Made by a program: the position numbers and the translations under genes | Shown: positions 13,701 to 24,030 of the stretch, one piece after another | Position numbering within the stretch: position 1 is the stretch's first letter | Layout: every line of letters begins with the position of its first letter | NCBI GenBank assembly: GCA_013397075.1 | Contig: VWZS01003656.1 | Coordinates: forward strand, 1,753,817 to 1,817,816 | Reading direction: 5' to 3' | Length of the DNA: 64,000 nucleotides | DNA from: Rhabdornis inornatus | Lineage: Eukaryota; Chordata; Aves; Passeriformes; Rhabdornithidae | The notes under the pieces: model-generated | Database searches by the model: none | What the model saw: the letters and a program-made list of their open reading frames with translations, nothing else | Told to the model about the DNA's origin: nothing

Positions 13701-16700
13701 AACCCATAGCTAGTCCAACAGGGGTAACAGCAACACACAAAGCACATGTATTTTAAGCCCTGAACTATGTAAAATTCTTCTTCCTCTTTGAACTTGTGAA
13801 GATCTTAAGGGAAGGGTAGGCAGGCCTCAAAGAACTCTTACAAACAACTACACATTCCCAGAAAAAGCAGCAGTTTCAATGTTGTGGAGTTGTCCTGGCA
13901 GATCTGTCCTGCTCAGCACTAACAGTTGAAGACAGAGTAAGAATAATTGTAATAATAGTTTATAAAAACCACTGACTTTTCCAGCACAAAGCAAGAGCTG
14001 CATTCCCTCTTCCAAGCTTTTTCTGTTACTGCAATATCCTCCCCAGAGTATTCCCCTCTGCATCATCTGCACCAGTTCATTGCCTTCTTCATTTCTGTCT
14101 TAAAGTAATGAAACTTTGTTTTTAAAACAAGTTTTAAAAGATGAAGGAAACTGAAGCAGCTTTACAAGCATTCACACTCCCTCCCCCTATAGTGGTGAAG
14201 GCTGAGTTCTCCTATGATTGCTGCAGCTTGCATTTGGATTTGACTTGCATAGATTGGCCATTTCCTGCTCCTGTAGGTGTATACTTTTTTCCAAAATCTG
14301 GAGAAAACACAGTTTTTATTAACTCACCAAAATGCTTACACAAGCTCTTAAATGCTCATAGATGATAAATCTCTCCATTAATGAATCTGCTCTCTGAACT
14401 GGAGAATATACCAAGATCCTAACGGGCAAGGCAGAACAGGAGACAGGGAAAGAGAAAACATGCAGTGGAACTTTTCTATATTTTGACATCTATTAATACA
14501 TTACAAAGAGCAAATTGTCAAGCTATTTAGGTTCCAATGTCTAACCTGCCCTCTAAAATTCCTTTGTAACAAAGAGGAAATAAGTTTAGCCCAGCTGCAA
14601 CTTTATTCCTTTCTTCCATTCCTTAAATAAAGAATCACCTTACAATGAGCTCTTTGCCTCTCCAATTTCTCCAGTCCAAGGTGGTCCAGCAAGCAGGCCC
14701 TGGATAAAGGCTTAAAGCACCCTCTGCTATTCCTGGCTCTGACACTGACCTGCTGCACAGAGGGCAGCTTGGTTGACATCTCCCTGCCTCTCCTTCCCCT
14801 TCAGCCCTTGTTTACTCTGGCTATTTAGGCAGCAAGCTCATCAGGGCAGAGACTGCTCTTGCTGGGCCTGTGCAACAGCTGGCAAAACAGACACGGACTA
14901 CAGGATACAACTGTAATATCACTATATCACCAAAACCCCCACAGGCTTTGTGTTACTACTCAGCTACAGTTTAGCTGCAGAAAGTGTTGCTAAGCCTTAA
15001 CTTTCCTGTGATATGCTGCCACGCATTTTTGAAATGAAAAATTATCTTTTCACCTTACATGATGAAGATGTGGCTCAGCTGCTACTTCAGCTGCTCCTAT
15101 GACTGAGTAAAAATCTTAGCATAGGGACTCTTTTCACTATCCTCATGACAAGGTCTTGTAGCAGTACAGGTCTATACATAAAATTAACTTGTCTGTACAG
15201 CAGAAGTGACAACCTGATTTGGAGAGACTCACAGTTCAGATGCCAAGAAGCACATATATCTAAAGCCACTCTGTACTTCCATAATAGTGACACAATATTC
15301 TATTAAACATTTAGGTACTGCTGATTCAACGAAGAAACAGCACATTTTTAACACTGAGAATGTGCTTTAAGAACTCTTCCAGGTCAGCCCCTACCATCCC
15401 TAACATACAGTGACTCAGGTGGATGTGAACCTAGTGATTCCCCTCTGCCAAAGTAACGAAGTGTACGGATACATCCCTCAAAGCAAACTTCTTTCTTCTC
15501 CTGCAAGTGCACAATTGAATCCAAGCCTTAAATACTTAATTTGGCTTACATCTGTGACTCCCATTTGGCTGAATCTATCAGAAAGGGGAAATATGAGAGA
15601 TTGTCAATGTTACGAATACGCTTTTCAGCATAACAGCTAGTGTCCGGGCTTAAGTCCACCTTCCTTTGACATCATTAGCAACTTAATTTAATATCATTTA
15701 AGTGCAAGCATGTGTCCAGAGATAACCACAGCTGGCAAATTTTAAAAGTATGTAGCCAGGATGACAATTTTAAAAATTAGATAAAATCGAATATTTTTAC
15801 ATATACTAATATTTTTCTTCTCCATGCTGCTAACAGCTAGGGGTTTGCAACCAGTTTTTTATCAATATTACCTCTTCCCTATTTTGGCAGAAAGAAGTTT
15901 TATAAGCAAGATGACTGTGCAAACAGTTTTTTCACATACAAGATACAGCGTGTTCCTTCTGATCCTTGTTGTTACAATTATCTGAAGATATACCCAACAG
16001 AAAAAACATTTTAAAGAAATAATGTCATTTTCAAGTTAACCACCTTTTTAAAAATGGAAAAGTGGGGGCAGGGGTTAAGTTTCACAGCTATCTCCTTTAG
16101 GCTCAAATGTATTACTATTTACAAAGCAATAACAGATGGCTTATCAAAAGCCACTTAACAGCAGAAATGATCAAACTATTCTGAGATGGATTTTTGTTTT
16201 AAACTGTAAATACTCCCTAGACTAGTTTTTAACTTATGCCAGCCTCCCAGGGACCATCAGTTTAAGATCTAATGTGAGAACCATGCATGTTATTTCATTA
16301 AGTACATTAACCATAAATGGTTCCAGCCTTTGCTTTCTCAGTTGCACACAGCATTGCACAAAAACCTCTCAAAAGTAAAAACTAGTGTTCACCTCATGCA
16401 ACATCAGCCAAAACATGCAATAGAAGCTTCAGCTCCTGAGTGACTCAAAGCCAAGCTTGACAAACTCAAGAGTTATTCCATATCGCTAAGAAAGCACAGT
16501 TGTCAAGAAGGTCCAGCTATCCATCATCTTCAGCACCATTCTATCTACACAGTAATATTTTAGCTTAAATACCTACTCAGCTCAAATTTAGCCTTCAATG
16601 AGCAATCTACCGGGTTCCTACTTAGAACTGCTATTCAGAAGGAAGGTGTGCCCAGAAGCTTGCCTAAACTCCCTCTCCAACTTGTACTGATTACTCAAAT

Positions 16701-19700
16701 AAAACACAGTATCTCTCTGCAAATCTTACTCCCTCAAATACAAGAGCAGCAACCTGCGAGATTGCTCTTGACTTTTGGGACATGCATGAGGAGCAAGTGC
16801 TACAGAACAGACATGGCTAGTTAAAACCCTTCAGCTGCCACAGAGACTATTAAACTCTTCTTCAGCCAAGTACAAATTTTACAGCTGTACAACTCAACGC
16901 ATGCAGCCATACTAGTTCTTCTGCAGATGTTCAGATATCCAGACCTCCTGGTTCTGCAATATGTCCTTGCCTTTTATCTGTTGCCAAACTGTCTACCCTA
17001 CTGGAGTAAAACTCCTGCAACTCCCCCCAGATACTAGATCTCCATCCAGGGAAAACAAGTGTTTGCTTTTCAGATATTCTCCATAGGATTTGGTACACTA
17101 CTTCAAGGAACTGGAGACTTTCTGAGCCTTCTATGAAGTTAAAAGTAATTAAAAGAATCATCCTCCAGATATATCTCAAGGTTTCTCCATAACCACTTGT
17201 AATGTAACTTGGTGTGTTACCCATGATTGAACTCCCCAGGACCAAGGAAGTGCTGACCAACACTATAAGCAGCTCTCAGTACTGGAGCTGTTTGAGGAAA
17301 ACTTGAAAATAGGACACAGCACAAAAGTACATCCTAAAATTACTAAAAAAACCCCCTGTTCATAGCAAATCTAACAGCACTGAAATCCCTGTGAGTTCAT
17401 GATACTCAAGCAGCCTTTCCTTCTCTGAAACCCTCTGACCTAGCAAATCTCTTCTGTAGCTGTTTATAGACCTGCATTCCTCCGCAGGAGGATGTGGTGG
17501 TCCTTACACACACTGCACCTGCTCTGCTGTACACCTGATCCCTCCTGCAACTGAAGGAGCAGAGTATCACCTTATTCTTAATGAAAAATACAGAACTTCA
17601 TTTCCTCAGGAGACAAAATCATATATCACAGTAGACAAGAGTCCAATGCACAGCCATTCTGCAGTGCTTATTCCTGCTGACTTCCAAGGGAACTGTGCTT
17701 AACTTCCAACCTGTGAATACCAAGAAGGTTGAAGTGCTGGCCTGGAAACCCAACACAAGGATTTTCAGCACTACCAACTTTCTGTTCCTGCCAGCAGAAG
17801 CCATAATAGTTTCTCTAAAGTCTATGCATTGATGAGATAGCAACATCAGACAGCAAAACAGGGGTCAAAACCTGCCATCCCTTCTTTTGAGTCATGTCAC
17901 CACAGCGTTTATGGAAACAATACCAAGTCACTGAATAATAAACAAGATCCATGCTGGCAGCTAAAGAGAAGCCACAGGAAGGGATTCATAGATCCTAAGA
18001 ACACAAACTTCTCTTGGGATCCTTAAATGAGGAAGGAAAGCCCACTTTGTGAGGTTGCCTCCAAGTGGCGTTTGGTACACAGCCAAATTTGAGAGAGGAA
18101 AGGCAAACTCTGGATCCTCACCAACCACTGCCAAGGCCCAAGCCCCAAAGGCACTTCATTTGAAAGATGCTGGTAATCATACACACTGCAAAGCCTAGAG
18201 GGCTTGACCGTATTTCTAACCTATGCTGTGCTGTTGAACTGAGGGAAAAATGAAGACCCCCGAAAAAAAACCTCAAACAATTCCTACTCACAAAACTTTA
18301 AAACTCAGAAGCCATGAAAGTCCAGGAGTCACTTTCTCTGTGCCAGCCATCACCATTTATACCAGCAAGCTGCTCTGTGAGAACCTAACACACAAGTGTT
18401 CCTGGGGGCGCAGAAAAGCTCTTTCACCAAAGAATGCACTAAGCCCACCCTCCAGCCTTTTCCCAGGATGCCATGCCAGGCCTTGCTCCCTTGCAGCTTT
18501 TTCTCTGAGGTGTTTTCAAGACCACAGCAGGGATCACTGCTCAGAAGTGGGGAGGGCATGTGGGCATACAGGATCCACCGCAGCTGCACAAACAGGTCTG
18601 TCCATCTCCCCATGCTCCAACCTCCCCTAACCTTGCAGACCCCAAACCTCAGTGTTTAGAGGGGCCTGGAAACCAAGAAGATCACAAAATCACAGAATTA
18701 TTAGGGCTGGAAAAGACCTCTGGATATAATCCAATCCAACCACCCTGCCAAGACAGGGTGACCCAGAGCAGGTTACACAGCCTTGAGTCCAGGTGGGTTT
18801 TGAGTGTCTCCAGAGGGAAACTCCATGCCCTCCCTTGGCAGCCCCTTCCAGTGCTTTGCCACCCTCAGCATAAAGTTCTTCCTCATGCTGAGGTGAATCT
18901 TTGTTTTAGTTTATGGACATTGCTACTCATCCTGCTGCTGGCACCTGCCTTTGAGATAGTTATACGCATTGATGAGATCCTTCTCAGTCATCTCTAGACT
19001 GAACAGGCATGGCTCCCACAGTGACCCCCAACAGGGAAGATGTTCCAAACCCCTTATCATTCTTCGTGTTCTCCACTGGACCCTCACCCATAGCTGCTTG
19101 TATTGAGGAGGCCAGAACTAGACAGACTGCTGCAGATGTGGAGAGAGCCTCACACTCCAGCCCTCCTGCTGGGTCTGCCACTCAGACAGCCCGCGCAGCC
19201 CCCGCCAGCCTGGCCCGCTCCCGCGCGGGGACACGAGGCGCCTCCCCCAAGCCCTCTGGGCAGCGCGGGGCCGGGGCCCCGCCACCCTGGGGCGCGCCAT
19301 CGGCCGCTCCCTCCCAGGGAAGCCCTTCCTGTGCCCTCGCCGCCGCTCCTGGCGCAGGGAAAGGGCGGCGCAACCGCGCTTCGGGAATGGCCCCGTGTCC
19401 CCCGCCCCTCGCGGCCCAGCGCCGGCCACGCCAGGCGCGCAGCGCGGCCCTGGCAACCGGCTGGGCCGCGGCATCCCCGGCCTTTCCCGGCCGCCGCCCC
19501 CCGCCCTTCCGCCGGGAAGGCCGCGCTTACAAGTCGGTGCCGAGCTGGGTGAAGCCGGAGTTGAGGCAGCCGCGGGCTATGCGCCTCCAGAGGACATCGC
19601 GGCTGCTGAGGAAGCACAGGCGGCGGCAGACCTGGGCCAGGCGGCCCAAGGCCTGCGCGTCCAGGTAGGAGCAGATGAGGAGCAGCAGCTCCTCAGGTAA

Positions 19701-19781
19701 GGCCCAGAGCGGGGAGGGGGGGGAGGCGGCCCGGGATCCCCCGTCCGCCTGGGGGGATCGGGGGCTGCCCTTCCTCCCCAT
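1614..19781 (-). CDS. FBXW4: FBXW4, F-box and WD40 repeat protein 4 (dactylin), 5' part, partial
   Basis: The gene encodes a substrate-receptor-type F-box protein: the F-box binds SKP1 in an SCF ubiquitin ligase and the WD40 propeller is expected to bind targets. The five visible coding exons, in transcript order, are 19781-19531, 8479-8384, 5664-5479, 4310-4178 and 1708-1614 (761 bases, 253 complete codons). The family length is about 410 aa, so roughly 60% is present and the remaining WD40 exons lie left of base 1. Residues 25-69 form the F-box (LWALPEELLLLICSYLD core). Exon 2 carries VKERVKVSQNWR. Exons 3-5 carry WD repeats (ANSHIVSGGGDGSI, SAHEQEVNCVD, VSGSRDRTAKVW, TEDRVWSIAISPLLS). All joins keep phase, and spacing matches the human protein as I remember it. 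The chosen start is the ATG at 19781, because the open frame has no upstream ATG before a stop at 19872-19874. The gene is the 3' neighbour of FGF8 in vertebrates. Confidence 0.95.
1709..4177. other. FBXW4 intron 4
   Basis: This intron of about 2.5 kb is bounded by the exon 4 donor GTGAGC and the exon 5 acceptor CTTTAG. It contains only short A-rich runs (for example 3686-3720). No transposon, RNA gene or extra exon was recognised. Confidence 0.7.
4178..4310 (-). CDS. FBXW4: FBXW4 coding exon 4 (WD40 region)
   Basis: This exon has 133 bases. The acceptor TTTTCAG (CAG at 4311-4313) is followed by A GAT GGC AGT ATT, completing the Gly codon from exon 3. The translation is GDGSIVLHKIHGSYSVKFSA, then HEQEVNCVDFQGGLIVSGSR and DRTAK. 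It ends AAG before the donor GTGAGC (4172-4177), phase 0. HEQEVNCVD and SGSRDRTAKVW are diagnostic for the FBXW4 family. Confidence 0.95.
4311..5478. other. FBXW4 intron 3
   Basis: This intron of about 1.2 kb lies between the exon 3 donor GTAAGT and the exon 4 acceptor TTTTCAG. It holds no recognisable feature beyond ordinary intronic sequence. Confidence 0.7.
5479..5664 (-). CDS. FBXW4: FBXW4 coding exon 3 (WD40 region)
   Basis: This exon has 186 bases. The acceptor TTTGCAG (CAG at 5665-5667) is followed by TTTG ATG CCC TGG. The translation includes LMPWMELDGEYLYLSQAENI, then QAYHLC, and ends FSGHQEDVCRFVLANSHIVS GGG. The donor is GTAAGT (5473-5478), phase 2. The GHxxxV...ANSHIVSGG pattern is the first recognisable WD repeat of the family. 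Confidence 0.94.
5665..8383. other. FBXW4 intron 2 (GC-AG type)
   Basis: This intron of about 2.7 kb starts with the donor GCAAGT (8378-8383) and ends TTTGCAG. It contains a T-run at 7851-7863 and one POU octamer (ATGCAAAT, 5756-5763), which is unremarkable on its own. No transposon or exon was seen. Confidence 0.7.
8384..8479 (-). CDS. FBXW4: FBXW4 coding exon 2, with a GC splice donor
   Basis: This exon has 96 bases. The acceptor CTGCAG (8480-8485) precedes A GCT GCT GGC ATT, and the first base completes the Leu codon of exon 1. The translation continues AAGIPVKERVKVSQNWRHGR and then CRREPVLKWKC. The only donor that keeps the reading frame of exon 3 is GCAAGT (8378-8383), a GC-AG intron. 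The nearby GTGCCT four bases further on would put exon 3 out of frame. With the GC donor the junction reads WKCNLMPW, the same length as the human WRCSQMPW. Confidence 0.9.
10712..10741. repeat. Perfect hairpin, 12-bp arms
   Basis: CAACCCTCATCC (10712-10723) is followed by a six-base loop (10724-10729) and its exact reverse complement (10730-10741). A direct repeat TCCTGGAGG (10701-10709 and 10721-10729) overlaps it. The function is unknown and it may be a local replication-slippage product. Confidence 0.9.
18688..19150 (-). mobile_element. CR1 LINE 3' fragment
   Basis: The plus strand opens with ATCACAGAATTATTAGGGCT followed by GGAAAAGACCTC and proceeds through ...CCAGTGCTTTGCCACCCTCA..., ...CTAGACTGAACAGGC... 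and ...GACAGACTGCTGCAGATGTG. This is the reverse complement of the last ~450 bases of avian CR1, so the element's sense strand is minus. It is diverged and 5'-truncated, and carries no intact coding frame. It sits in FBXW4 intron 1 immediately next to the CpG island. Confidence 0.88.
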
Positions 19782-20030
19782 GGAGCAGCAGCTCCCGCCC
19801 CTCCTCCCCGGGAGCCGGAGCTGCTGCTGCCCGGGGGAGGCCAAGCCATGGACGGGGCAGCCGCTCCCCAGTCACATGGGGCAGGAGCCGCTGCCTGTCA
19901 CTGCCCCCTCCGGGGGAGGAGGCGGCTGCCGGGACCGGAGGGGGCACGGGCCGCCGAGCCCACCCTCGTTAGCGGATTAATTCATTAACGGGAGCCGCTG
20001 GGACTCCCCCTATGCTACTTGCCCTCCCCC
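19180..20030. promoter_or_regulatory. FBXW4: FBXW4 CpG island and promoter region
   Basis: This is a dense GC- and CpG-rich stretch spanning the start of intron 1, exon 1 and the upstream flank. No TATA box is evident, as expected for a housekeeping-type promoter. Transcription should start on the minus strand upstream of 19781, probably between 19850 and 19980. An out-of-frame ATG at 19849 may act as an overlapping upstream start if it is included in the mRNA. Confidence 0.75.
19531..19781 (-). CDS. FBXW4: FBXW4 coding exon 1 (F-box)
   Basis: This exon has 251 coding bases in a CpG island. It starts MGRKGSPRSPQADGG, a low-complexity leader of 24 residues, close to the human leader length. 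The F-box follows: LWALPEELLLLICSYLD, then ALGRLAQVCRRL and DVLWRRIARGCLNSGF. The exon ends GGC ACC GAC TT followed by the donor GTAAGC (19525-19530), phase 2. The frame stays open upstream to 19844, but that boundary codon is TTG, not ATG, so I do not use it. An ATG at 19849 is in another frame. Confidence 0.93.
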
Positions 20031-20290
20031 ACACCCCCTCGCCACTCCACTACCGGCTGACGGGTGTGTATCTTCCGCTCTGGGATTAGAAACGTCACCT
20101 CATCCAAGTATTCATTAATAACGTGAATAATTAATGGTGGGGATGGTGATCCCGGGTAACCAGAACATCTGCCTCACCACCTGGAGCAACACCAGCTAGG
20201 TACTGCACCCCTGCAAAGGAAGGTGACCAGCAAGGTGATTAAGGCTCATTAATTATCCTTGACCAGGGTCAGGAGTGCCTGTCACCCATG
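19970..20290. promoter_or_regulatory. Candidate enhancer: homeodomain-site cluster upstream of FBXW4
   Basis: Just outside the CpG island the composition changes abruptly to AT-rich. Two GGATTA sites (OTX/GSC/PITX type: 19974-19979 and 20083-20088) occur with TAATTAAT (20128-20135) and ATTAATTA (20248-20255). Further ATTAA cores lie at 19983-19987 and 20113-20118. This density over 300 bases resembles conserved developmental enhancers. Conservation itself cannot be judged here. Confidence 0.4.
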
Positions 20291-21439
20291 AAGTGACAGC
20301 AGGGGTCATCTGGTGCTGCACAGCAGTTTTCAACACTCCCAAATTCCTGTGACACATAAAAGAAAGGGTCTTCCCCATGTAAGAGCAGTCCTTGCTACAT
20401 GGATTTAGGGATGACTTTTCACCAGCGCCCTTCCTTGCAGTCCATTCCCCCCTCCAGAGCTCCACAGAGTGGGGTCTGAAAAGTGCTCACAGCTCACACG
20501 TGTGTACATATGCACAAGGACACCACCTCAAAAGAACAGTTCATAATAACTGAGTCATTGTTGCCATCCACAGGAGCCTGGAGTACTGACAGCGCAGAAG
20601 GATTCTGGTCCAAAATGGCAAAGCTCTCCACAGACAGTGGAGCAGGAAAATATGAGTCTAGTTGTGTTATCCTTTCTTACAGTACTTTCCACTCTACAGA
20701 AGCCTGAAATCCTGGGGAAATTTCTCCCTCAGAATAAAAAAAATAGATAAATTCTAAGAAGTTCATCATCTGCCTAGAATGCTTTGCACAGGTATCACTT
20801 AGCCACCACAATCTACATCTCATTTTGCGGGGTGGAGTAGGATAATAAATTTCAGCATATAATGAGGTTACCATAGTATACAGGCCGTTTGACAGTACTT
20901 GCATCCTATTCCAGAAGGTCATCTTGTCTGTCTAATCTCAAGCTCCCAAATACCTCTATGAATAAATCACCAGGTCTGGAAGCCTCATATTTTAGAGGTT
21001 CAAAACTGCCAGATCAGGAGCTCTCTGGTCCATTTACACTGAGTTTTAATATACCCTGGAAGTCCGGGAAGTTTCAGAAGGCAGCACATTTTTTATCAGC
21101 ATTTTTGAGGAATAATGTCTGAAGTAATTAAAAATTTCTCAACCTGAGTTTGAGCTCAGGTGAAATAACAGCACATCTAGTGCAGGACTTAAGTAGCCAG
21201 CTGAAAGGGAGGTAATACAACAAATTTTGCTTAAGATTATTAAAACTTTGTGTGAATGAAAAAGAAAGTTTTATGTCAATTTCATATCCTTCTGATAGGA
21301 AATTTGGTTCTTTTTGTAACAAACTACAATATTTTCTGAAACATTAAAATTATTATAAGCTGGGTGACTTCTCTGTCTTAAATTGTTATTGTAAAGACAT
21401 TACCAGGTTGGTCGTTCTCCAGTAGGAGCCCACAGAGAC
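20291..21439. other. Intergenic, nothing recognised
   Basis: This is unremarkable intergenic sequence between the FBXW4 upstream block and the CR1-like element. No exon, RNA gene or repeat was recognised. Confidence 0.5.
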
Positions 21440-22215
21440 TGCATATGCACCCTACATTATTAAATATTTTTACTAACAATCTGAAAAATATCTGAAATCC
21501 TTCTTGGCAAAGCTTTGTAGGAGGCACAAAGCATGGGGCAAGAGGCAAAGGATGCTTATGGCTGCATACCCCTAAGTTAAGTTTAGGCATAATCACATCA
21601 TATGTATTTCAATCAAGCCAAATGTAAAGTCTCACATCTTGGAACAAAGAATGTAGGTCACACTGAAAGGATGTAACTCTATCCTGCAAAGCTGCAATTC
21701 CGTAAAGACTTCATTAAGATGAATAATCAGCTGAATGTGAGCTCCTTCTGCAATGCTATGACCAAAGGGCTGGGCTAGTGCTGTCCTGGGAAAAAAACGA
21801 CCTGGGAGCTTTTACCTCTGGTTTTGACACTGTTGTGGCTGTTTTGGAAATAATTTGTCCAGACAACACTTCAAGAAGGATGTTTAAAAACTAGAGGGGT
21901 TTCAAAGAAGAGTAGTAAAGAATGATTACAGGACTGTCAAACATGTTTTGTAGTAAGACACAAAAAGCTCAATCTATTTTAGCTTTCTAAAGGGAAGGTT
22001 AAGGTGTGAGGTGATCATACCTTATGAGCACTGAAACAGGAAAAAAAAATCTGGATCTTCCATTTAACAGACAAAGAGATAAGATCTCTTAACAGAAGGT
22101 GATGGGAAACAAATTCATGAATAAAGTGTGCTTTTGTGGTGAAAAAAATCAACTGTTTAAACAGTTTACCAAGATTTATGGTAGATTCACCATTACTGGG
22201 TTTATAAAATAAAAT
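21440..22215 (+). mobile_element. Old CR1/L3-like LINE remnant
   Basis: The plus strand resembles the end of a CR1-superfamily reverse transcriptase and its 3' region. Segments include CAAAGCTTTGTAGGAGGCAC, AATGTAAAGTCTCACATCTT followed by GGAAC, GAATGTGAGCTCC, CTTCAAGAAGGATGT, AAGCTCAATCTATTTTAG, AGGTGATCATACCTTATGAG, and finally TTACCAAGATTTATGGTAGA followed by TTCACCATTACTGG. Order and orientation are consistent with one element about 780 bases long. Many indels and stops show it is old and dead. The closest relatives are the ancient CR1 types shared with turtles and crocodilians rather than the young avian CR1 seen at 42.0 kb. Confidence 0.75.
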
Positions 22216-22248
22216 ACCAGTTCGGTTTGGTTTCAGGTTTTTTTCCTT

Positions 22249-22251
<3 letters not shown>

Positions 22252-22298
<47 letters not shown>
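22252..22298. repeat. (GA)n microsatellite
   Basis: This is an uninterrupted GA dinucleotide run of about 23 units, directly after the CR1-like remnant. It is likely length-polymorphic. Confidence 0.97.
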
Positions 22299-22300
<2 letters not shown>

Positions 22301-22331
22301 TTGACCACAACTGCTAAAACTTAACCAGGTA

Positions 22332-22356
22332 CTGAGTTAGGAGAGTCCTAACTCAG
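22332..22356. repeat. Perfect hairpin, 11-bp arms
   Basis: CTGAGTTAGGA (22332-22342), loop GAG, then TCCTAACTCAG (22346-22356) form an exact inverted repeat. It lies 34 bases after the GA tract. There are no flanking target duplications, so a transposon terminus is not supported. Confidence 0.9.
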
Positions 22357-23619
22357 GGTATCAAACCAAGACAGTCCAAGGAGTCTCTTCTAGTCCTAGG
22401 CTCTCTTACTCTACAGAGGCAGCATGTGCATAGTGTGTGTCTCCCTGCACTGTGTGGCACCCAAATTCCAGTGGATAGTCTCCAGCCTGTGGGTGTGCTG
22501 CTTTACCAAGGAAAACTACTTGGTGCAGACCAGAAGGAGCCTGGGTGCAAAGTAACACGTGCAGCATGACCCTCTGGGATACCAAGCTCTGAGGTATGGG
22601 CAAGTGCATCTGAATAAGGAAGGCCTTAGTGCCCTCCAATTTATAATCCAAGGCATAAACCACTGTGAAATACTTGGTTAAGATGAAAGGTGTTTACACC
22701 CAGTAATCTTGGAGAAGGTCAACCGTGCTCCAAGAAGGGGACACAGAGCAGTATGAAGAAAAAAATTACAATACATTGCTCTTAAATGTGGCATTGTTTT
22801 CAAGTATGGATAATTGTCTTACAACATAGTAACAATAGTTATTTTTTTGCCCAGAATATAGATGTCATATATTACTTTCTCTGGGTTCTTTTTTTAAGAG
22901 AAGTATACCAGCAACTGCATCCCATTGCACACACTTTCTCAGTCATGGTTTTGGATACTGCCTGTTGCAGAGCTGTCAAAGCTATGCATTGCTGACTAAG
23001 AACCCCAGGCCTTAGCCTTTGCAACAATGCCATAGTAGATGCTTATGTAGGTATCTGCAGGAGCAAGAACCAAGGAAGGTTCTGAACCATTCTTAAAACT
23101 GTATGTGTAGCATGATTATTTCCATTGCATTATTCACACTCTAATAAAGGACTCGAAGCAGGTGCTCAGTGCAGTGTAAGCATAATAATGTATCTTTCCC
23201 AAGTCTTAGAACGATCCCAGTCCTTTTCATGGCTCATAACCACTCTGAACCTCTAGAAAAGGGGGTAGGGTTCTGTGGAGTAGCAGACCATTCCAACATC
23301 ATGGCATGCAGGGTTTGTAAACTAAAAATCAGGGGGCTTATATCTGCAAAGCCTTAACAGCATAAGTCGATAAAATCCAGCTTGGAGAAACACCATTTGA
23401 ATACCTACGTGTCTTTTTTTTTTTCGTCTTCAAGGGGTTTTATTATTTGCAGTGCCCTCAAATACACCTTTCCAGCTAAAGACACATTCATGTGGACAGC
23501 TCTTTGTTTTGTTTTTCCTTCCAACCAATGCTTTTGTGTATTTCTGAAACTTAAGACACCTCCTGTGCTACTACAGTACTTATCTGTAACACCATCGCTT
23601 TGAGGGATTAAAGCAGGTT
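22357..23619. other. Intergenic, nothing recognised
   Basis: This is intergenic sequence with no recognisable exon, repeat family or RNA gene. Confidence 0.5.
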
Positions 23620-23639
23620 ACTTGTTACACACTTAGATC

Positions 23640-24030
23640 AAGAGTTATCTGAGTAGAAAGTCTATCCCGTTAAGGTTGGCGGAGTCTGTTTTTGATCTTG
23701 AGTTGTTTTGATTTTCTCTAAGAGCAAGTAACATGTTATTTTAACTTCTGAATAAGGTGTGCTACCTGACTGTGTCTCTTCTGTTTGGCAGAAAGGATTA
23801 GAAACCTCCACAGAACTTGCACTCTATTAAAGCAGAGTGCTCACCATTGAGAACCAAGGAGCTGAATTGTTTTCAGATTATATGTGTGTGTGTGTGTCTT
23901 TCCCACATCAAAGACTTTGATGGAAGCTGTTCACGCTATTGTTAGGAATGCAGGGATTGGCACAAAGGTGATTAGCAAAATTGCTTTTCTGTAGGAGAAG
24001 CACAAAAATTATCAAAGGATTAAAGAGGAT
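23640..24030. promoter_or_regulatory. Candidate enhancer with palindromic TCF/LEF sites
   Basis: CATCAAAG (23906-23913) and CTTTGATG (23915-23922) form a perfect inverted pair around one base. Each half matches the TCF/LEF core (ATCAAAG). A third exact ATCAAAG lies at 24011-24017, overlapping GGATTA (24017-24022). Another GGATTA occurs near 23797. A short TG run (23883-23898) lies alongside. WNT input to FGF8 expression is established in limb and midbrain-hindbrain boundary, so an FGF8 enhancer is plausible but unproven. Confidence 0.38.

Larger units (their letters stand above)
8480..19530. other. FBXW4 intron 1 (about 11 kb)
   Basis: This long first intron is typical of FBXW4. It holds a perfect 12-bp inverted repeat at 10712-10741, a 14-bp exact tandem duplication (TGCATGTTTCCAAT twice, 12007-12034), an AT-rich block with RUNX and E-box motifs at 15655-15840, and a CR1 fragment near its 5' end (18688-19150). 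No coding exon was recognised between 8480 and 19530. In other vertebrates FBXW4 introns harbour FGF8 enhancers, so unannotated conserved elements are likely here. Confidence 0.7.

Noticed and set aside
19009..19947. Multiple long frames over the FBXW4 CpG island
   Set aside because: They are antisense or out-of-frame shadows of exon 1 and the CpG island, with Pro/Ala/Gly/Arg-rich composition typical of GC-rich DNA.
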